Shown in pieces: positions 1 to 7,076 of a stretch of DNA of 20,140 bases; position 1 is the stretch's first letter, and every line of letters begins with the position of its first letter. The notes under the pieces are model-generated. The model worked only from the letters and a program-made list of their open reading frames with translations. It did not search any database and was not told the origin of the DNA. The DNA lies in the NCBI GenBank assembly GCA_040414855.1, contig JBEDUQ010000182.1, positions 1 to 20,140 of the forward strand, given 5' to 3'. Both the position numbers and the translations under genes were made by a program. Source of the DNA: DASVXQ01 sp040414855 (lineage in GTDB: Bacteria > Actinomycetota > CALGFH01).

Positions 1-1235
1 ATGCCGGCGTCCTCCAGCCAGGTGGCGTAGGTGTGGCGAAGGTCATGAGGGCCGCTCAGCTTTAGGCGGACCAATGCGCCGGGCCGCAGCGCCGGCACAG
101 CCCAGCGCCGCTCCTCACCCTCGCCGGTGACGACGACCAGGTTGTCGGCCTCCAGCCTGCTGAGGGTCCAAGCGACAGTCTCGGAGCGCAGCCGACGTCC
201 GGCGGCGAGCCGCTCGACCACCTCTGCGAGCGTCTGCGGGCCACCGGCTCGGAGGGATGCCAGGGCGCGCCGCTCTGAAGTGCCTAGCTCGACCACGGCG
301 GCAGGGTCGCCCGTCTTGGCGACCGCCGTCAGGTACACCCGCCGGAAGTTGCCGCGAGACAGCACCGTCCGGGTACCACGCGGCACCCCCGGCCCGCCGT
401 GCTTTGGCCCGGCACCGCCACCGGGGCCGGTGAACACCAGCGCGTCGGGGTCTCTTCCCGGCGGCAGCTGGCGCCCGACCGCGGCCACGACCTGCGCCGG
501 CATCGGGACCTCACGGATGCCGGCAACACTATTCGGCCCCTTGAAACCGCTGCCGTAGGCGCGCCGCCCACCTGATAGCGGGTATCGACCACCTGGAGAA
601 CGCCACGGTCGAGGTGGACGCGCCGGCAGCGCAGGCCTGCCAGCTCGCTGATCCGCAACCCACAGCCAAGCAGGGTGAGCATGTGATCCCACCAGAATCG
701 CGGGAGCGCAGCCAGCAGCACCCGGCTTCCTCAGGGGTGAAGACGCGGCGGCTGGGTGTGCCGAGCACCGTCTCGGGGTCGACCGGCGGCTTCGGCGCCG
801 GCACCCTGCGCATGGGGTTGGCGGGGATGGCGCCTCCGTCGGCGGCGAACTGCAAGATGCGGAACACGAGCGATCTACACGCCATTACGGTGGGGTATCC
901 GCGGTGGGCGCCGAGCTGGTTCTGCCACTGGCGCAGTAGCCGCGGGCTCACATCCTCGATGGGGCGGACGAAGAACGGGCGGACGTGGTTGCGCAGCCGG
1001 CTCGCCGCCATCCCGAGCGTGTTCGGGCTTGGCGGCGGCGTGGTCGCCGACCAGACCTCCCACCACTCGTCCGCCCACTGACCGAATGGCAGTTTGCCCG
1101 CTGCCGACCCTTCCAGGTACCGCTGGCGATCTCCAGGCGCTTCCCAGCGGCGAGCGTACGGGCCTGGTCAGGGGTGTCGACGGTCTTGCCGCCCTGCGAC
1201 CCGTCGTCCAGCCGCCAGTTGACCAGGCTGTCCAC
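1..1235 (-). pseudogene. Tyrosine recombinase/integrase, frameshifted and cut by window edge
   Basis: This is a phage-type tyrosine recombinase, which would cut and rejoin DNA at att sites. Read from 1235 downward, successive frames give an N-terminal arm (DDGSQGGKTVDTPDQ), a core-binding SAM-like domain (GQWADEWWEVW, then MAASRLRNHVRPFF), the box I arginine in GCGLRISELAGLR near 655, and box II HDLRHTYATWLEDAG at about 1-42. The catalytic tyrosine lies beyond the left edge. The reading frame changes near 1109, 722 and 562. Each change is repaired by one added base in a G/C-rich run, so it is either a decayed gene or an assembly artefact. Between the conserved SRGNFRRVYLTAVAKTG (about 305-360) and box II there are about 80 extra residues (about 60-300) that look like a winged helix. 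The GTG at 1235 lies 11 bases beyond the stop of the thioredoxin-like gene, so the two may be co-transcribed. Family assignment is firm; functional status is not. Confidence 0.88.
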
Positions 1236-1246
1236 GTGTCCCCGGC

Positions 1247-2215
1247 TTAGCCGAAGCTAAAGGCGTAGGCCTGGACACCAGGGTCGAGGAAGGTGATCTC
1301 AAAGGTGCGCTCGGTGACCGGGCCGGGCTGGCGGATGAGCTGGTACAGCCGCGGGTCGGTGACCGTGCCGTTGCCCTGGTCGTCGACGTCGGTGCCGTGG
1401 GCGGCGTCCGGCGGCTGCCCGTCGAGGAGCACCCTAAACGGCACCGGCTTCCCCTGGGCTGGCGGTCCCATGACCAGGTGCAGGTCACGGGCGTGAAAGC
1501 GGTAGACGATCCGCCCCTCGGCCCGGTTGAGCACGACGGCCTGCCGCTCCATCGTCCAGTTCCCGGCAAGGGCCCAATGGTTGAGCCGCAACCGCGCGGG
1601 GATAGCGTAGACCTGCCGCGTACCCAACACCGCACCGTCGGGAGAGGCGAAGTTCTGGGTGCGCTGGTGGCCGAGGTAGTTCTCTGGGGACCACAGGCTG
1701 GCCCAGTCGGCGGCGGCTTCGATGCCGGACGCCTCGACCGAGACCAGGTCCTGGTCGGTGCCGCCGCTGCCGGCCTCGGTCAGCAGTTGTTGCAGGATCA
1801 TCTCGGACTGCTCGTACTCGCCCTCGCCGAAGCGATGGTGCCGGATCTGTCCGTGTGTATCGACGAAGTAGAACGCCGGCCAATAGCGGTTGCCGAAGGC
1901 CGTCCAGATCCCATAGTCGCTGTCGATCCCGATCGGATAAGTAACCCGCAGGACCTTGGCGGCTCGGCGGACGTTGTCGAGGTCGTGCTCGACGTCGAAT
2001 TCGGGGGTGTGCACGCCGATGACCACCAGTCCGTGGTCCTTGTACCTGTCGGCCCAGGCGCGGAGGTAAGGGAGGGTGCGGAGCCAGTTGATGCAGGTGT
2101 AAGTCCAGAAGTTGACCAGGACGACGTGGCCGCGCAGGTCGGCTGCCGTCAATGGCCGCGAGTTGAGCCACCCGGTCGCCCTGTCGAGGGAAGGCATCCT
2201 TCCTTCAACCGGCAA
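1247..2215 (-). CDS. Thioredoxin-fold (redoxin/DipZ C-terminal-like) protein, single-cysteine CINW type
   Basis: The N-terminal half is a TlpA/AhpC-like thioredoxin fold: VVLVNFWTYTCINWLRTLPY, then GLVVIGVHTPEF and the cis-proline region NRYWPAFYFVD. The usual CxxC is CINW, with Cys41 kept and the second cysteine replaced by Trp44. I recall this form from a widespread actinobacterial family, so it is probably not a private mutation, but dithiol oxidoreductase chemistry is unlikely. The C-terminal half (about 185-322) resembles the beta-rich domain at the C-terminus of DipZ (RIVYRFHARDLHLVMGP). The frame given opens at a TTG that falls inside a conserved-looking stretch. The real start is probably the ATG at 2301, which has a GAAGGAG site 6 bases upstream. 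Adding one G at about 2292 joins it to this frame and gives about 351 residues starting MSPGGSEWTRFLRGANQ. No signal peptide is visible. Substrate unknown. Confidence 0.85.
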   Translation of the reverse strand: MPVEGRMPSLDRATGWLNSRPLTAADLRGHVVLVNFWTYTCINWLRTLPYLRAWADRYKDHGLVVIGVHTPEFDVEHDLDNVRRAAKVLRVTYPIGIDSDYGIWTAFGNRYWPAFYFVDTHGQIRHHRFGEGEYEQSEMILQQLLTEAGSGGTDQDLVSVEASGIEAAADWASLWSPENYLGHQRTQNFASPDGAVLGTRQVYAIPARLRLNHWALAGNWTMERQAVVLNRAEGRIVYRFHARDLHLVMGPPAQGKPVPFRVLLDGQPPDAAHGTDVDDQGNGTVTDPRLYQLIRQPGPVTERTFEITFLDPGVQAYAFSFG

Positions 2216-2307
2216 CTGGACCGCCGCCGGGTGCGTGGTCGCGCGGAAGAGCTGGTTGGCTCCTCTGAGGAACCTCGTCCATTCGCTGCCTCCGGGCTCA
2301 TCCGTCG

Positions 2308-2314
2308 CTCCTTC
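2308..2314 (-). promoter_or_regulatory. Ribosome binding site for ATG at 2301
   Basis: GAAGGAG on the minus strand sits 6 bases before an ATG whose frame runs into the thioredoxin-like gene only after a single-base correction near 2292. The TTG at 2215 has no comparable site. This supports 2301 as the original start. Confidence 0.55.
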
Positions 2315-2362
2315 AAGGCGGGAAGCCGAGCGCGCCGATCAGTACGCCGAGCCCTTCGAGCC

Positions 2363-2414
2363 CTCGGCGGGGCCCGAGTGGCTCGGAGTCGAGCCACTCG
2401 ACCGCCCCGCCGAG
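2363..2414 (-). terminator. Long GC-rich hairpin after the epoxide hydrolase gene
   Basis: CGAGTGGCTCG (2375-2385) and CGAGCCACTCG (2390-2400) form a perfect 11-bp stem with a GAGT loop. CTCGGCGGGGC (2363-2373) and GCCCCGCCGAG (2404-2414) extend it by 11 more pairs across a small bulge. It starts about 35 bases beyond the epoxide hydrolase stop and ends before the next minus-strand start. There is no T-tract, so it would be a hairpin-only terminator or an mRNA-stabilising element. Confidence 0.6.
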
Positions 2415-2448
2415 TGAGGACATGTGCACATGGGCGAACACGGTCCAC

Positions 2449-3723
2449 CTAGCGAAGCGATCGGAACGTCGCGCGCACGTCCTCTGAAAGCAGCTGCGGT
2501 TGCTCCCAGGCGGCGAAGTGGCCGCCCCTGTCGTGCTGGTTGTAGTAGACGAGGTTGGGATACGCCCGCTCGGCCCAGCTCCGCGGAACCCGGTAGATCT
2601 CATCGGCGAAGGTGCTCACGCCGACCGGAATCGTCACGCCCTTGGCGGTGAAGAAGCCACCCTTGTACTCCCAGTAGAGGCGAGCCGAGGAGACCCCGGT
2701 GTTGGTCAGCCAGAAGAGCGTGATGTTGTCGAGGATGTCGTCGCGTGTGAGCTCGCTCGGCTTCTGCAGACGTCCCTCGAGGACCTGCTGAACCAGGCCG
2801 GGCTGACCGAGCCCGTCGCCGTGGTCGAGCATGAACGCCGCGAGATCGATCGGCGAGTCCGCCAGCCCGTACAGCGTCTGCGGACGCGTCGCCATGATCA
2901 GCCCGTAGGCCACGTGCGCCGCAAAGAAGGCGCGCAGCTGCTCGTACGTGCTCAGCTCCTCGTCCGAGAGGCCGGACGGCGGCGGGCTGCCAATGAAGGA
3001 CGCGATGTAGAGGTCCGGCGGAATCACACCGGCCATGTTGGTGTGGATGCCGATCAGCTCCGGCGGCGCCAGCTCAGCCGGCCCCGGGTCGCGGCCGCCG
3101 GCCATCACATCGACGACGACCGCGCCCCAGTCGCCGCCCTGGGCGACGAACCGCGTGTACCCCAGGCGCTTCATAAGCTCGACGTAGGCCTTACCGATGC
3201 GCACGGGACCCCAGCCGGGGCTGGTCGGCTTGCCGGAGAACCCGTACCCGGGCATCGACGGGACCACCACATGGAACGCGTCAGACGCGCTCGCGCCGTG
3301 CGCGGTCGGATCCGTGAGCCGTCCGATAAGCTTGAGCTGCTCAACGATCGAGCCCGGCCAGCCGTGGCAGACCACGATCGGCAGTGCGTCCTCGTGCTGC
3401 GAGCGGACGTGGATGAAGTGGATGTCCAACCCATCGATCTCGGTCATGAACTGCGGGAGGTCATTCAGCCGCGCCTCGCACTTGCGCCAGTCGTAGTCCG
3501 TCGCCCAATAGCGCGCGAGGTCCTGCATGAGTGCCAGCGGTACGCCCTGCGAGTCATCGCCGACCGTCTCGCGCTCGGGCCACCGGGTCGCGTCGATGCG
3601 CCGGCGCAGCTCGACCAGGTCCTCCTCGGGAACCTCGACGCGGAAGGGCCGGATGGTGGCGTTCTCGGTCGCCGCGCCCGGCGATGTGGGACGTGGACCG
3701 GCCGTGGTGCTCTCAGACATCAC
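2449..3723 (-). CDS. Epoxide hydrolase, EHN/alpha-beta hydrolase family
   Basis: This is a cytoplasmic alpha/beta hydrolase expected to open epoxides to diols through an aspartyl-ester intermediate. An N-terminal EHN domain (about residues 24-135: IRPFRVEVPEEDLVELRRRI, then DLPQFMTEIDGLDIHFIHV) precedes the hydrolase core. HGWPGS (120-125) supplies the oxyanion hole. GGDWG (196-200) contains the predicted nucleophile Asp198. RLYWEY (348-353) is where the ring-opening tyrosines usually lie, and DRGGHFAAWEQP contains the catalytic His402. At 424 residues it is full length for the family. The start is GTG 3723 or, equally likely, the adjacent ATG at 3720; AGAGG lies 5 to 8 bases upstream. It follows a LuxR-type regulator on the same strand after 222 bases. 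Whether that regulator controls it is inference. Family confidence is high; the physiological substrate is unknown. Confidence 0.93.
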   Translation of the reverse strand: MMSESTTAGPRPTSPGAATENATIRPFRVEVPEEDLVELRRRIDATRWPERETVGDDSQGVPLALMQDLARYWATDYDWRKCEARLNDLPQFMTEIDGLDIHFIHVRSQHEDALPIVVCHGWPGSIVEQLKLIGRLTDPTAHGASASDAFHVVVPSMPGYGFSGKPTSPGWGPVRIGKAYVELMKRLGYTRFVAQGGDWGAVVVDVMAGGRDPGPAELAPPELIGIHTNMAGVIPPDLYIASFIGSPPPSGLSDEELSTYEQLRAFFAAHVAYGLIMATRPQTLYGLADSPIDLAAFMLDHGDGLGQPGLVQQVLEGRLQKPSELTRDDILDNITLFWLTNTGVSSARLYWEYKGGFFTAKGVTIPVGVSTFADEIYRVPRSWAERAYPNLVYYNQHDRGGHFAAWEQPQLLSEDVRATFRSLR

Positions 3724-3858
3724 CGTTTCCTCTCATCGGTGCAGGGGACAACCCGACGGGCAACCGTCGACCGTCCGGGACCTTCGTCGCGATTTGCTGT
3801 GTCGACACGGCGCATGCGGCCCGCCAAGTGTCGTTGGCGCCGGCCAGCGTTCGCGTCC

Positions 3859-3940
3859 GGCCACTGGATAGTCCAAGTGGACAGTCCGAGTGGCCAGTTG
3901 TCGGCTTGGTAGCGCGCCGACGTAGGGACGTGAACTGGCC
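3859..3940. promoter_or_regulatory. Operator-like repeat cluster upstream of the epoxide hydrolase gene
   Basis: The 222-base spacer 3724-3945 holds several short repeats. AGTCCAAGTGG (3870-3880) and AGTCCGAGTGG (3883-3893) are direct repeats spaced 13 bases apart. GGCCACT (3859-3865) and AGTGGCC (3889-3895) are an inverted pair around them. TGGCCAGTT (3891-3899) is partly mirrored by AACTGGCC (3933-3940). The cluster lies about 140-220 bases before the hydrolase start and just beyond the stop of the LuxR gene. It looks like a regulator-binding region, but no clear -35/-10 pair was recognised. Confidence 0.35.
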
Positions 3941-3945
3941 GGTGG

Positions 3946-6732
3946 CTAGCCTGACCGGACGGTGGTCGGGTCGCTGGGCAGGGCCCGATGCAGCTGGGCG
4001 CGGGAGCTGATGTCCAGCTTGGTGAACACCTTGCCCAGGTGGTACTTGACCGTGCGCGCACTGATGAACAGCCGGGCGCCGATCTCCGGGTTGGAGAGGC
4101 CGTCCCGGGCCAGCCGCGCGATCACGGCCTCCTGGGCGGTCAGCTCGGCAGTGATGTCCGGGGTGCGCTTGCGCACCTTCTCGCCGGTGGCCAGCAGCTC
4201 TCGGCGGGCGCGCTCGGCGAAGGCCTCCATGCTGATTGCGGCGAACATGGCATGGGCGGTGCGAAGCTGCTCGCGCGCATCAACGCGGCGGCCCTGGCGG
4301 CGGAGCCGCTCGCCATAGAGCAGATGCGCGCGGGCGAGCTCGGGACGGAGCTGGGCACGTCTCAGCCGATCGATCGCTTCGCGATACAAGTCGTCGGCGG
4401 CCGCGCCGTCGCTCAACAGCGCCCGGGAGCGTGCCTCAATACCAAGCGCGAAGTCAGTGCCGCAGGGCTGTGTCGTCTCCGCCAGCCGCTCGAGCGCATC
4501 ACGGGCGGGCTCGGCCTCACCTTCGCGCACGGCCGCCTCGACCAGCTCGGGCAACACCCACATGGACCACCAGTTGCGGGGGTCTGCGGTGGCCTGCCGG
4601 GCCGCGGATGCTGCCGCCTCGTAGCGGGCGAGACCGTTGTAGAGGACGGCGGCCGCCCAGTGAGCCCAAGCCGCCGTATGCCCTTGCTCTCCGGGTGCGG
4701 CCTGCTCGATCGCGCTCGCTATCGTGGCGGTGGCCTCGGCTTCCCTCCCCTGCATTGCCAGGAGTCTCAGTAAGGCGTAGGGAGCCTGGCGGCTCCCGGT
4801 CGCCGCCGCCACGCTGTCGCTCTCCGCGATGAGCGAGGCGGCACCCGCGAAGTCGCCCATCCACGCGGTTGCGATCCCCAGATTGGTGAGGGAGGGCGGC
4901 AGCGCCGCGAGTGCGCCGGCGTCGCGGAGGAGCCGGACCTCTCGCGCGGCGCTCGCGCGCATACCCTCGATGTCCCACAGGAGAGCGCTCGCGGACGGCG
5001 CTATCCAGCCCCACAGCAGGACGTCTTCCACGGGGATGTCGGCGATCGCTTTGGCTGCTCGCTGCAGCGTCGGAGTCGCGCCGGCCTGTCCCTCGGTGGT
5101 CACCAGAGCGAGGCCGTCAAGCAGCAGGTCGAGGGGACGTGGAGTACCCGGCGGTGGAGGGAGCGCCCGCACGGCGCGGCAGATCTCCAGGAGGACGCCA
5201 TCTCCGGCGACATGCCCGGTGACGAGCGCCGCGCCGTAGGCGGTCAGGTAGGTTTCGCGCGCGAGCTGCAGGTCGAACGGCTCGAGCCGCCTCGCCGCAT
5301 TGAGCAGCAGCCTGGAAGCATCGCTGCCAGTAAACGAGAACCAGGCGACGTGGGCCCGGAGCAGGTCCCCGCGGGCGCGCTGGAACTCGTCGAGCGCTCC
5401 CGCCTCGGCCGTGGCCAGGAGCCCGAGCGCCGCGTCGAACGCGCCAGCCTGGAGGCTCGCCTGGGCCGCGGCCAGCGCCCGCTCCGCCCGCCGCGCCGGG
5501 TCTCGCGTCAGCGCGACCGAGCGCTGCAGGAACGCGGCCGCCGCAGCGAGGCCTCCGCGCGCCTGGGCGCGGCCGGCTGAGCGCTCCAGCTCAGCGGCGA
5601 TGTCCTCGTTGGGCCCGGGCGTGGCATGGGCCCAGTGCCAGGCGCGGCGGTCGGGGTCAAGCGCTGGATCGGTGGCCTCGGCCAGGGCGCGATGGACCTG
5701 CTGGCGCTGCTGCAGCGACGCCGACTGGTAGGCCGCCGACCGCACCAGCGGATGCCGGAACCGCACCCGGGCGCCGACCTCCAGCAGGTCGGCTTCGGCC
5801 GCCGGCGCCGCCGCCTGAGTGCCGACGCCCAGCCGCTCGGCTGCCCGCCACACCACCACCGGGTCGCCCACCGGTTCGGCCGCCGCGACCAGCAGCAACG
5901 AACGAGTCTCCTCGGGAAGAGCCTCGAGCCGCCGCCGGAAGCTCTCCTGGATGCTCGCCGACAGCGGGACCGCGCTGGGAAGGGCAAACCCGCCCGCCAG
6001 CTCCGCCGGGGTCAACCCCCGGGGCAGCTCCAGCAGCGCCAGCGGGTTGCCACCGGTCTCGGCGACGATCCGGTCGCGGACCTGGGCGTCCAGCGGCCCC
6101 GTGAGCGCGGCGTCCAGCAGCGCCCGGGCATCGGCCTCTGGCAGGCCCTCGACCACCAGCTCCGGGAGCCCCCCCAGCTCGCCGCTGGGAACGCGGGCCG
6201 CGAACACCAGGCCGACCGACTCGGCGACTAGGCGGCGGGCGACGAACGCCAGGACCTGGGCCGAGGCGCGATCGAGCCACTGCTCGTCCTCGATCAGGCA
6301 GACCAGTGGGTGCTCTTCGGCCACGTCGGCCAGCAGGCTCAAGGTGGCCAGCCCGACCAAGAAGCGGTCCGGCGCCGGCCCCGAGCTGAGGCCGAACGCG
6401 GTCCGCAACGCCTGCCGCTGCGGCCCCGGGAGCCGCTGGAGGCGGTCCAGCATCGGCGTCAGCAGCTGGTGCAGCCCGGCGTAGGCGAGCTCCATCTCCG
6501 ACTCGACCCCGGCGGCGCGCGCCACCCGGCAGCCCGACGCCTGCTCGGCCAGGTAGTCCAGCAGCGCCGTCTTGCCCACACCCGGCTCCCCGCGCACGAC
6601 CAAGGCCCGGCTCTCACCGGCGCGGGCAGCGTTGACGAGCCGGTCCAGCGCGTCGCATTCGCGGCGGCGGCCTCGCAACTCCCCGGCGGGTCCCCGCAGG
6701 CCGGAGGGTCGCCATCCGCCCGGCACCGACAC
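3946..6732 (-). CDS. LuxR-family transcriptional regulator with AAA ATPase domain (LAL/MalT-like)
   Basis: This is a large ATP-binding regulator of the LAL (MalT-like) type, in which ATP and ligand binding control a C-terminal DNA-binding domain. Counting from GTG 6732 (928 residues), Walker A GEPGVGKT is at 48-55 and a Walker B region LVCLIEDEQWLD is near 140. A long helical, repeat-rich section rich in Ala and Arg (about 350-840) resembles TPR-like ligand or partner domains. The LuxR helix-turn-helix, LTAQEAVIARLARDGLSNPE then ARTVKYHLGKVFTKL, lies in the last 70 residues. I chose GTG 6732 because GGAGG (6740-6744) sits 7 bases before it. The ATG at 6759 and TTG at 6879 extend the frame but lack ribosome sites. 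It lies upstream of the epoxide hydrolase on the same strand, a likely target. The inducing ligand cannot be deduced. Confidence 0.93.
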   Translation of the reverse strand: MSVPGGWRPSGLRGPAGELRGRRRECDALDRLVNAARAGESRALVVRGEPGVGKTALLDYLAEQASGCRVARAAGVESEMELAYAGLHQLLTPMLDRLQRLPGPQRQALRTAFGLSSGPAPDRFLVGLATLSLLADVAEEHPLVCLIEDEQWLDRASAQVLAFVARRLVAESVGLVFAARVPSGELGGLPELVVEGLPEADARALLDAALTGPLDAQVRDRIVAETGGNPLALLELPRGLTPAELAGGFALPSAVPLSASIQESFRRRLEALPEETRSLLLVAAAEPVGDPVVVWRAAERLGVGTQAAAPAAEADLLEVGARVRFRHPLVRSAAYQSASLQQRQQVHRALAEATDPALDPDRRAWHWAHATPGPNEDIAAELERSAGRAQARGGLAAAAAFLQRSVALTRDPARRAERALAAAQASLQAGAFDAALGLLATAEAGALDEFQRARGDLLRAHVAWFSFTGSDASRLLLNAARRLEPFDLQLARETYLTAYGAALVTGHVAGDGVLLEICRAVRALPPPPGTPRPLDLLLDGLALVTTEGQAGATPTLQRAAKAIADIPVEDVLLWGWIAPSASALLWDIEGMRASAAREVRLLRDAGALAALPPSLTNLGIATAWMGDFAGAASLIAESDSVAAATGSRQAPYALLRLLAMQGREAEATATIASAIEQAAPGEQGHTAAWAHWAAAVLYNGLARYEAAASAARQATADPRNWWSMWVLPELVEAAVREGEAEPARDALERLAETTQPCGTDFALGIEARSRALLSDGAAADDLYREAIDRLRRAQLRPELARAHLLYGERLRRQGRRVDAREQLRTAHAMFAAISMEAFAERARRELLATGEKVRKRTPDITAELTAQEAVIARLARDGLSNPEIGARLFISARTVKYHLGKVFTKLDISSRAQLHRALPSDPTTVRSG

Positions 6733-7076
6733 TACGCCGCCTCCATGACGCAGCGGCATGACCCGCGGCTCGGCGGCAGCGGCCCGGCCGTCTTGATCAA
6801 GGCCTCGCTGAGCGGCCTCGGAGCATGCCTTAGGAAGCCGCTGTTCGCCAAACCGACCTCCAACAAGCCCCAAGCGCAACTGCGCCTACTGTAGAGCGCC
6901 CGCGGCCTGAACACGACCCGCTGATCGAGGCAGATCACTGGAGAGACCGGGAACTGCTGCTTCTCAGGGGATTGTCAGCAAGTGAGTCGGGCGTGGCGTC
7001 CTGCTCGCGCGATGTACTACCAATGAGACGCCTTCCTTCTTGGGCCATTGGCTCCGTCGTGGCCAAGCGGTGCGCC
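6733..7076. other. Intergenic region upstream of the LuxR regulator
   Basis: About 340 bases lie between the stop of the DUF4157 gene (7077) and the regulator start. They hold the regulator ribosome site (6740-6744) and probably its promoter. The minus strand has a TACAGT near 6890 without a convincing -35 box. A 6-base inverted pair, GGCGTC and GACGCC, lies near 6985-7031 with a long loop and is too weak to call a terminator. No gene is visible, in particular no immunity gene downstream of the DUF4157 gene. Confidence 0.6.

Noticed and set aside
2500..3912. Plus-strand open frame of 470 codons opposite the epoxide hydrolase
   Set aside because: It overlaps a complete hydrolase with its catalytic residues; composition is shadow-like.
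6733..6879. Longer N-terminus for the LuxR regulator
   Set aside because: TTG 6879 and ATG 6759 lack ribosome sites; GTG 6732 has GGAGG at 7 bases and still leaves the full ATPase domain.
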